21,342 nt of DNA from an uncultured Pelagibacteraceae bacterium (GTDB lineage Bacteria > Pseudomonadota > Alphaproteobacteria > Pelagibacterales > Pelagibacteraceae): NCBI GenBank assembly GCA_902590295.1, contig CACIWH010000007.1, forward strand, positions 1-21,342, read 5' to 3'. The notes beneath the pieces are model-generated. The model was given only the letters and a program-made list of their open reading frames with translations. It did not search any database and was not told the DNA's origin. Shown here piece by piece: positions 15,868-21,342 of this stretch. The translations under genes were made by a program, and so were the position numbers. The stretch's first letter is position 1, and each line of letters begins with the position of its first letter.

Positions 15868-16581
15868 ATGACTAAAGGCAATGTTAAATTTATTTTACAT
15901 AAACCTCAGCTTTCAGAAAATATAGGAGCATGTGCAAGAGGTATAAAAAATTTTGGTTTCAGTAAACTTATATTAATAGACCCCAAACCTTTATTTCCTA
16001 ATGATAAGATAATAGCTACATCAGTTGGAGCAAAAGATATTATTAAAAAAAGTAAAGTATATGAAAACCTCGAAAACGTAATTGGTCAGATTGATATCTT
16101 GATTGCAACATCTGCAAGAATTAGAAACAAGAATATTAAACATATAGAATTAAAAGATTTAAAAAAAATAGATTTCAAAAAAAAAGTTGGATTTTTGTTC
16201 GGTTCAGAGGCATCTGGTCTATCAAATAATGAAATAACCTATACAAATTATACTCTAAATATTTCTACTGATAAAAAATTTAAATCATTAAATTTATCTC
16301 ATAGCCTTATAATTATAGCTCAATACATTTCAAACCTATTATCTAAAGAAAAATTTAAACCAAAAAAAACTAAAAAGTTTAAAGCAGCGTCTAAAAAAGA
16401 AATTTTATCAATGACAAATCTTTGTATAAAACATCTCAATCAAATAAATTTTTTTAAACAAAAAGAAAAGAAACCTATAATGCTTGAAAATTTAAGAAAT
16501 ATTTTTTACAAGATGGAATTATCTGATAAAGAAACACGTATTTTATCAAGTGTATTTGCAAGTTTAGGAAAAAAACGCTGA
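15868..16581 (+). CDS. TrmH/SpoU-family RNA 2'-O-methyltransferase, TrmJ-like
   Basis: A 237-residue SPOUT methyltransferase. The three knot motifs are present: NIGACARGIKNFG (18-30, with N18 and R24), GFLFGSEASGLSNNEI (about 107-122), and FKSLNLSHSLIII (about 138-150). The order and spacing fit TrmJ, which methylates the 2'-OH of nucleotide 32 in the tRNA anticodon loop, and the C-terminal helical extension of about 75 residues also fits TrmJ. TrmL and other SpoU enzymes are alternatives; TrmL lacks this extension. It starts three bases after the DUF1989 gene and closes the nadE unit. Its lysine-rich C-terminus suits RNA binding. The rpsD promoter begins immediately after its stop. Confidence 0.85.
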   Translation: MTKGNVKFILHKPQLSENIGACARGIKNFGFSKLILIDPKPLFPNDKIIATSVGAKDIIKKSKVYENLENVIGQIDILIATSARIRNKNIKHIELKDLKKIDFKKKVGFLFGSEASGLSNNEITYTNYTLNISTDKKFKSLNLSHSLIIIAQYISNLLSKEKFKPKKTKKFKAASKKEILSMTNLCIKHLNQINFFKQKEKKPIMLENLRNIFYKMELSDKETRILSSVFASLGKKR

Positions 16582-16609
16582 TTGACAAAATTTTATGTAC
16601 CTTTATAAG
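16582..16609 (+). promoter_or_regulatory. Strong sigma70-type promoter of rpsD
   Basis: A perfect -35 TTGACA at 16582-16587 and a -10 TATAAG at 16604-16609 are separated by 16 bases. It is the best promoter in the window and lies wholly in the 41-base gap before rpsD, with the -35 starting right after the trmJ-like stop codon. The expected transcription start is near 16616, only about seven bases before the rpsD ATG. Confidence 0.72.
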
Positions 16610-16622
16610 ACGCAATAATTAA

Positions 16623-17240
16623 ATGACAAAAAGATTAAAATCTAAACATAAAGTTGATAGGAGATTAAAAGTCAACCTTTGGGGTAGGCCTAAAAGCCCA
16701 TTCAACAAAAGGGCTTATCCTCCCGGACAACATGGTCAAACTAAAAGTTCAAAACCTTCAGATTATGGCATTCAACTCCAAGCAAAACAAAAATTAAAAT
16801 CTTATTACGGAAATCTAAACGAAAGACAATTTAGAAATATGTACAGAAAAGCAATTATGAAGAAAGGTGATACTGCTGAAAACTTAATCGGTTTATTAGA
16901 GAGAAGATTGGACTCAGTTGTTTACAGAGCTAAATTTTCTACAACAATTTTTTCATCAAGACAATTTATTAACCACGGTCACGTAAGAGTAAATGGTAAG
17001 AAAGTTAATATATCAAGTTATCAGTTAAGAGATGAAGACACTGTAGAAATAAGAGATAAATCAAAACAACTAGCTATAATCGATATAGCTTTGGCAAACA
17101 AAGAAAGAGAAACTCCTGAATATCTACAAGTTGATGAAAAAAATAGAAAAATTAAATTTGTTAGAACGCCAAAATTCGAAGAAGTTCCTTATCCGGTGGT
17201 TATGGAACCTAACTTAGTTATTGAATATTACTCTAGATAA
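16623..17240 (+). CDS. rpsD: Small ribosomal subunit protein S4 (uS4)
   Basis: S4 binds 16S rRNA early and nucleates 30S assembly. The 205 residues match the usual length. The N-terminus [21 protein letters not shown] lacks the zinc-binding cysteines of some S4 proteins, so this is the C-minus form. YPPGQHGQ and the S4 RNA-binding domain (about 94-155, with [11 protein letters not shown] and [15 protein letters not shown]) are clear. In many bacteria rpsD sits in the alpha operon with rpoA; here it stands alone behind its own promoter. No Shine-Dalgarno precedes the ATG, consistent with a near-leaderless message. Its stop lies two bases from the end of the convergent grxD. Confidence 0.98.
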   Translation: MTKRLKSKHKVDRRLKVNLWGRPKSPFNKRAYPPGQHGQTKSSKPSDYGIQLQAKQKLKSYYGNLNERQFRNMYRKAIMKKGDTAENLIGLLERRLDSVVYRAKFSTTIFSSRQFINHGHVRVNGKKVNISSYQLRDEDTVEIRDKSKQLAIIDIALANKERETPEYLQVDEKNRKIKFVRTPKFEEVPYPVVMEPNLVIEYYSR

Positions 17241-17242
17241 AG

Positions 17243-17575
17243 TTATTTTTTATATTTAATTTGTTTGTCTTCAAAAAGCTTTTTAAGCTCTCCGTTTTCA
17301 AACATTTCTTTAACAATGTCGCATCCACCAACAAACTCTTTTTTAACATATAATTGTGGAACAGTCGGCCATTCACTAAATTTTTTTATACCCTCTCTAA
17401 TGCTTTGATCACTAAGCACATTTACGCTCTTAAAATTTACTTCTAAAATTTTTAACATATTTGCAACTGCCATTGAAAAACCACACTCCGGAGCCTCAGG
17501 TGTGCCTTTCATAAACAAGCAGACTTCATTTGTATTTATATTATTTTCAATTAATTCTTTAGTTTGTTGGTCCAT
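17243..17575 (-). CDS. grxD: Monothiol glutaredoxin, CGFS type
   Basis: A 110-residue Grx4-type glutaredoxin that binds a [2Fe-2S] cluster with glutathione and passes it to targets or pairs with BolA in iron-sulfur handling. The active-site motif CGFS is at 31-34 (C31). Glutathione-binding residues are visible in KGTPEAPECGFS, WPTVPQLYV and GGCDI. The ATG lies 25 bases inside the end of bolA, in another frame, so the two proteins are almost surely made together; Grx4-BolA complexes are well known. It is the last gene of the purine unit and ends two bases from the rpsD stop. Confidence 0.95.
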   Translation of the reverse strand: MDQQTKELIENNINTNEVCLFMKGTPEAPECGFSMAVANMLKILEVNFKSVNVLSDQSIREGIKKFSEWPTVPQLYVKKEFVGGCDIVKEMFENGELKKLFEDKQIKYKK

Positions 17576-17805
17576 TTTTTTTCCTTTGTTTTTAAAGCTA
17601 GAGCATGCAATTCATTTCCCATTTTTCCTTTTAAGGAATTGTAAATCATTTTGTGTTGCTCAATTTTACTTTTACCATTAAATGCAGATGAAGTTATAGT
17701 TGCAGAGTAATGATTCCCATCACCGGCTAAATCTTGAATATCTATTATAGCGTCAGGCAGTGCCTCTTTAATCAAGTTTTCAATTTCTTTTAAATTCATT
17801 GCCAT
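17551..17805 (-). CDS. BolA family protein (iron-sulfur/redox partner of Grx4)
   Basis: A small protein of 84 residues from the ATG at 17805, which shares its A with the purL stop (TAATG). A TTG at 17832 in the same frame would add nine residues inside purL and is unlikely; a second ATG at 17799 is an alternative. The BolA fold is indicated by GDGNHYSATITSSAF (about 28-42), the KSKIEQHKMIYNSL helix, and the invariant histidine in ELHALAL (H67), which helps bind the cluster in BolA-Grx pairs. It may be BolA or the IbaG/BolA2 subtype; the sequence alone does not separate them. It overlaps grxD by 25 bases. Confidence 0.92.
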   Translation of the reverse strand: MAMNLKEIENLIKEALPDAIIDIQDLAGDGNHYSATITSSAFNGKSKIEQHKMIYNSLKGKMGNELHALALKTKEKKWTNKLKN

Positions 17806-20000
17806 TAATTTACCATGTAATTTTTTAACCAATTTTTATTGTATTCTGCTAATTTGTCTACTGATAAAGTTGGCTCATCATTTATTGAAATATTATCCTC
17901 AATTACCTCACCAATTAGATCATAATGGTTTGAATTTTTATCAAGTATTTTTTTAACTTTATCGACATTTTCCTTTTTAATTTCAATAATATATCTACCC
18001 TGATCTTCAGAAAAGAAGAACTCAAATTTATCTATAAGCCCTTTGTACTTATAAAAATTTATACCCTTTTTTCCTTTAATACACATCTTTGCAATTCCGG
18101 TTATTATTCCACCAAGAGATACATCATGAGCTGACCTAATCAACTTATCTTTAATCAATTTCAAAACTGTTTCCCCATTATTTTTTTCATTAAAAAGATT
18201 TATTTCCGGAGGTGGCCCCTTTTTCTCATTTAAAACTTCTTTTGCAAAAATACTTTGATCTAAATGACCTTCAGTTTTTCCAACTACAAGAATTATGTTT
18301 CCAGTTTCTTTTAAATCCATTGTTATCATATCTTTATAATTTTTAATTAATCCTACTCCACCGATAGTAGGTGTTGGTTTGATACCCTTGTCCTTAGTTT
18401 CATTATAAAAAGAAACATTTCCAGATACGACGGGAAAGTTTAAATATTTGCTTGCTTCATTTAAACCCTCTACACATTCTACAAACTCACCCATATTTTC
18501 AGATTTTTCAGGGTTTCCAAAATTTAAACAATTGGTTATAGCTATTGGCTCAGCTCCTACACATATTAGATTTCTCCATGTTTCGCATACAATTTGTTTG
18601 CCACCACTTAATGGATGTGCATAACAATAAGAAGCTGAAGAGTCTACTGTAGCTGCAATAGCTTTTTCACTTCCGTGAACTCTTACTACTCCAGCATCAC
18701 CACCAGGTTTTTGAATTGTATCACCCATCACAGTATGATCATATTGTTCCCAGATCCATTCTTTTGAACAAACATTTGGACTTGCTAATATCTTTTTAAG
18801 TACATCAGCAATTTTAAGATTTTTAAAATCTTTTTTTGTAAACTTAATTTTTTGAGGTAATTTACTTTTCTTCCATTTTCTATCATATTCAGGAGCTTCT
18901 TCTGAAAGTAAATCAATTGGAATATTTGCAACTTTATTTTTATCAAAATACAGCTCAATGTTTTTTGAGTTTGTTGTTTTTCCAATTACAGAAAAATCTA
19001 AATTCCATTTATCAAAAATTTCTTTAGCTTTCTTTTCTTTACCATTTTCAAGCACTATCAACATTCTTTCTTGGCTTTCTGATAACATGATTTCATATGG
19101 AGACATGCTTTCCTCCCGACATGGAACCTTATCTAAATGTAATTCTATACCAAGTTTTCCTTTTGAAGCCATTTCAACACTTGAGGAAGTCAGGCCAGCT
19201 GCACCCATATCTTGGATTGCAATAATTGAGTCATCTCGCATTAGCTCAAGACACGCTTCTAATAATAATTTTTCCGTAAACGGATCACCTACTTGGACTG
19301 TAGGTTTTTTTTCCTCAATTTTATCGTCAAATTTTGCTGAAGCCATACTTGCACCGTGAATTCCATCTCTCCCTGTTTTTGAACCAACATAAATAACTGG
19401 TTTGTTTAGTCCAGCGGCCTTGGAGTAAAAAATTTTATCTTTTTTAACTAGACCGAGTGTCATTGCATTAACAAGAATATTGCCATTATAAGACTCATCA
19501 AAACTTGTTTGGCCAGCAATAGTTGGCACACCTATACAATTTCCGTATCCACCAATTCCTTGAACTACTCCTCTTAAAAGATTTTTTGTTTTTTTGTTAG
19601 AAGGGGAACCAAAATGAATAGAATTTAAATTAGCTATTGGACGCGCTCCCATTGTAAAAACATCTCTAAGAATTCCTCCAACACCCGTTGCTGCTCCTTG
19701 ATAAGGTTCGATAAATGAAGGGTGATTATGACTTTCAATTTTAAATACTATTGCATCATCATCACCAATATCGATAACACCTGCATTTTCCCCAGGACCT
19801 TGAATAACTTTTTTACCTTTTGTGTTAAGTTTCTTTAAATGTTTTTTTGATGATTTATATGAGCAATGTTCATTCCACATTGCAGAAAAAATCCCCAATT
19901 CTGTTAGGTTTGGATTTCTTTTTAAAAGTTCACATATCTTTTTATATTCATCTTTTTTTAGACCGTGATCTATTGCAATTTTTTCATTTACTTCAATCAT
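17805..20000 (-). CDS. purL: Phosphoribosylformylglycinamidine synthase subunit PurL
   Basis: The synthetase subunit of FGAM synthase, fourth step of purine synthesis: FGAR plus ATP and ammonia gives FGAM. The 731 residues are the small PurL type that needs separate PurS and PurQ, as found here. Motifs include NEHCSYKSS with catalytic H45, the ATP/Mg region ESHNHPS (89-95), [13 protein letters not shown] (102-114), [11 protein letters not shown], and in the second half [11 protein letters not shown] and SAHDVSLGG. The protein appears full length. Its ATG overlaps the purQ stop by four bases, and its stop shares one base with the bolA ATG. Confidence 0.97.
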   Translation of the reverse strand: MIEVNEKIAIDHGLKKDEYKKICELLKRNPNLTELGIFSAMWNEHCSYKSSKKHLKKLNTKGKKVIQGPGENAGVIDIGDDDAIVFKIESHNHPSFIEPYQGAATGVGGILRDVFTMGARPIANLNSIHFGSPSNKKTKNLLRGVVQGIGGYGNCIGVPTIAGQTSFDESYNGNILVNAMTLGLVKKDKIFYSKAAGLNKPVIYVGSKTGRDGIHGASMASAKFDDKIEEKKPTVQVGDPFTEKLLLEACLELMRDDSIIAIQDMGAAGLTSSSVEMASKGKLGIELHLDKVPCREESMSPYEIMLSESQERMLIVLENGKEKKAKEIFDKWNLDFSVIGKTTNSKNIELYFDKNKVANIPIDLLSEEAPEYDRKWKKSKLPQKIKFTKKDFKNLKIADVLKKILASPNVCSKEWIWEQYDHTVMGDTIQKPGGDAGVVRVHGSEKAIAATVDSSASYCYAHPLSGGKQIVCETWRNLICVGAEPIAITNCLNFGNPEKSENMGEFVECVEGLNEASKYLNFPVVSGNVSFYNETKDKGIKPTPTIGGVGLIKNYKDMITMDLKETGNIILVVGKTEGHLDQSIFAKEVLNEKKGPPPEINLFNEKNNGETVLKLIKDKLIRSAHDVSLGGIITGIAKMCIKGKKGINFYKYKGLIDKFEFFFSEDQGRYIIEIKKENVDKVKKILDKNSNHYDLIGEVIEDNISINDEPTLSVDKLAEYNKNWLKNYMVN

Positions 20001-20680
20001 TTCATATTACTTAAAAGATTTTCAAAAAAATAAGATCCATCACTGCTTGATAAACAATTATCAATGACACGCTCTGGATGAGGCATCATACCCAAAATAT
20101 TTTTCTTTTCATTAAAGACACCAGCTATATTTTGAATTGATCCATTTGGATTAGAATTTTCTGATATCTCTCCGTTACTATCACAATATCTTACTGCAAT
20201 TTGATCATTATCTTGCATTGATTTTAAATCATCTTGTGAACAGAAATAATTACCATCATTATGAGCTATATGTAGTTCTAGAATATCTTTTTTAATTTTA
20301 TTAAAATATTTATTTTGCGTCTTATTTGCTTTTACAAAAATATTTTTGCAAATAAATTTTAAATATTTATTTCTTAATAAAGCTCCAGTAACGAGACCAG
20401 TTTCTATTAAAATTTGGAAACCATTACAAATACCAATAACTAGACCACCTTTATTGGCAAATTCTATAACTGAATTTATTATGTTTGACTTTGCAGCAAT
20501 ACTTCCACATCGCAAATAATCTCCATATGAAAAACCACCTGGTAACACAACTAAATCTGATTTCGGTATTATATTATCATTGTGCCATACCATTTTATTT
20601 TTAAATCCAAATTTTTTTAGAGCTACATCCATATCTCTATCACAGTTGGACCCTGGAAATATAATAACAGATGACTTCAT
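19997..20680 (-). CDS. purQ: Phosphoribosylformylglycinamidine synthase subunit PurQ
   Basis: The glutaminase subunit that supplies ammonia to PurL. I start it at the ATG at 20680, giving 227 residues beginning [16 protein letters not shown]; a longer frame starting at 20704 would add eight residues that overlap purS and do not look like PurQ. The class I amidotransferase triad is visible: C85 in GICNGFQIL, and H201 and E203 in [19 protein letters not shown] (48-59) forms the oxyanion region. The start lies one base after the purS stop, and the end overlaps the purL ATG by four bases. Confidence 0.97.
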   Translation of the reverse strand: MKSSVIIFPGSNCDRDMDVALKKFGFKNKMVWHNDNIIPKSDLVVLPGGFSYGDYLRCGSIAAKSNIINSVIEFANKGGLVIGICNGFQILIETGLVTGALLRNKYLKFICKNIFVKANKTQNKYFNKIKKDILELHIAHNDGNYFCSQDDLKSMQDNDQIAVRYCDSNGEISENSNPNGSIQNIAGVFNEKKNILGMMPHPERVIDNCLSSSDGSYFFENLLSNMK

Positions 20681-20681
20681 T

Positions 20682-20915
20682 TTACAAGATTTTGTAATCC
20701 TCAATCACAAGATTTGCTAAGAGTTTTTTACACATATCTTCAACATTTTTTTTTGCATCTTTTTCATCTTTTAGATCTGTTTCAATTTCAAAGTATTTTC
20801 CTTGTCTAACTTCACTTACATCTATGAAATTCATACTATTTAATGTTTGTTGTATAGCTTTACCTTGTGGATCTAAAACACCATTTTTTGGTGTAACGAT
20901 TACTTTGATTTTCAT
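20682..20915 (-). CDS. purS: Phosphoribosylformylglycinamidine synthase subunit PurS
   Basis: A 77-residue structural subunit that bridges PurQ and PurL so that ammonia can be channelled. The family pattern is clear: MKIKVIVTPKNGVLDPQGKA at the start, then VSEVRQGKYFEIE (about 33-45) and a C-terminal helix-strand ending NLVIEDYKI. The presence of separate PurS and PurQ agrees with the short PurL. Its ATG overlaps the purC stop by four bases. Confidence 0.95.
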   Translation of the reverse strand: MKIKVIVTPKNGVLDPQGKAIQQTLNSMNFIDVSEVRQGKYFEIETDLKDEKDAKKNVEDMCKKLLANLVIEDYKIL

Positions 20916-21342
20916 TTATTTTTTTTTAATTTAATAGCTTTTGGTTTTTTGAAATTTACTTCTCTTATATTTGATTCTTCATATAAAATCCCAAGTCTTG
21001 ATGCGACTTCTTTGTAAGCTTGAATTAAATTTCCAAGATCTTTTCTGAATCTATCTTTATCTAATTTTTTTTCACTCTTAGTATCCCATAACCTACATGT
21101 GTCAGGACTTATCTCGTCTGCAAGAATAATTTCATTTCTACTTGAGTTTCTAACCTTTCCAAACTCAACTTTAAAATCTACAAGTTTGATACCGACGCCT
21201 CTAAATAAACCGATTAAAAAATCATTAATTCTAAGTAGTTGTTTATTAATTTTTTCTATTTCATTTTTTTTTGCCCAATTAAACGCATAAATATGCTCTC
21301 TTGAAATTAGAGGATCTCCCAATTCATCATTTTTTAAACAGT
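20912..21342 (-). CDS. purC: Phosphoribosylaminoimidazole-succinocarboxamide synthase, C-terminal part
   Basis: SAICAR synthetase joins CAIR and aspartate with ATP in purine synthesis. The gene runs off the right edge of the window, so its start is not visible; the open frame continues upstream of 21322 with LKNDELGDPLISREH, which is the family pattern, so the TTG at 21322 is not a real start. Further conserved parts are LVDFKVEFG, LADEISPDTCRLWD and DKDRFRKDLG. About 143 residues are visible, roughly the last 60 percent of the protein. It overlaps purS by four bases and is the first visible gene of the purC-S-Q-L-bolA-grxD unit. Confidence 0.95.
   Translation of the reverse strand, partial: CLKNDELGDPLISREHIYAFNWAKKNEIEKINKQLLRINDFLIGLFRGVGIKLVDFKVEFGKVRNSSRNEIILADEISPDTCRLWDTKSEKKLDKDRFRKDLGNLIQAYKEVASRLGILYEESNIREVNFKKPKAIKLKKNK

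Noticed and set aside
17273..17284. Perfect palindrome AAAAAGCTTTTT near the rpsD/grxD junction, considered as a bidirectional terminator or operator
   Set aside because: It has no loop and lies inside the grxD coding sequence, where lysine and leucine codons explain it.
17806..17832. N-terminal extension of BolA from a TTG at 17832
   Set aside because: It overlaps purL by 28 bases, and the ATG at 17805 sits in a TAATG coupling arrangement and gives the normal BolA length.

Overview
The window is a dense, AT-rich bacterial chromosome segment, most likely from an alphaproteobacterium of the SAR11/Pelagibacterales type. That placement is an inference. It rests on the low GC content, the very short spacers (the longest is about 77 bases), many 1-4 base gene overlaps, a class II DAHP synthase, an alphaproteobacterial-style NrdB, and a purine operon that runs into bolA and a CGFS glutaredoxin gene. 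I found no rRNA, tRNA, insertion sequence, prophage, CRISPR array or long repeat. No stretch over 300 bases lacks a gene. Both edge genes are partial: nrdA at the left and purC at the right.

Layout. (1) 1-2156, plus strand: the 3' end of nrdA, nrdB, and a small SAM-dependent methyltransferase of unknown substrate. (2) 2157-6361, minus strand: a tightly overlapping unit read in the order gph-prpD-prpB-prpC, that is a HAD phosphatase followed by the core of the 2-methylcitrate cycle for propionyl-CoA. (3) 6431-8863, plus strand: a GlmU reduced to its acetyltransferase half, then glmS; both act in UDP-GlcNAc synthesis. (4) 8929-10308: class II DAHP synthase, the entry to aromatic amino acids. 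(5) 10386-16581: nadE-cysS-cimA-DUF1989 gene-trmJ-like gene, all nearly touching. (6) 16623-17240: rpsD with its own good sigma70-type promoter. (7) 17243-21342, minus strand: purC-purS-purQ-purL-bolA-grxD, ending head-on against rpsD.

How the genes relate. Most are housekeeping functions: deoxynucleotide, purine, NAD, amino sugar and aromatic synthesis, plus translation. CimA suggests 2-oxobutyrate for isoleucine can be made from pyruvate and acetyl-CoA, while PrpDBC disposes of propionyl-CoA. The points most worth a second look are the single-domain GlmU, the HAD phosphatase leading the methylcitrate unit, the DUF1989 gene directly behind cimA, and the near-leaderless layout of rpsD. I did not find anything I could defend as a wholly new biological system; the window reads as a streamlined core-genome region.
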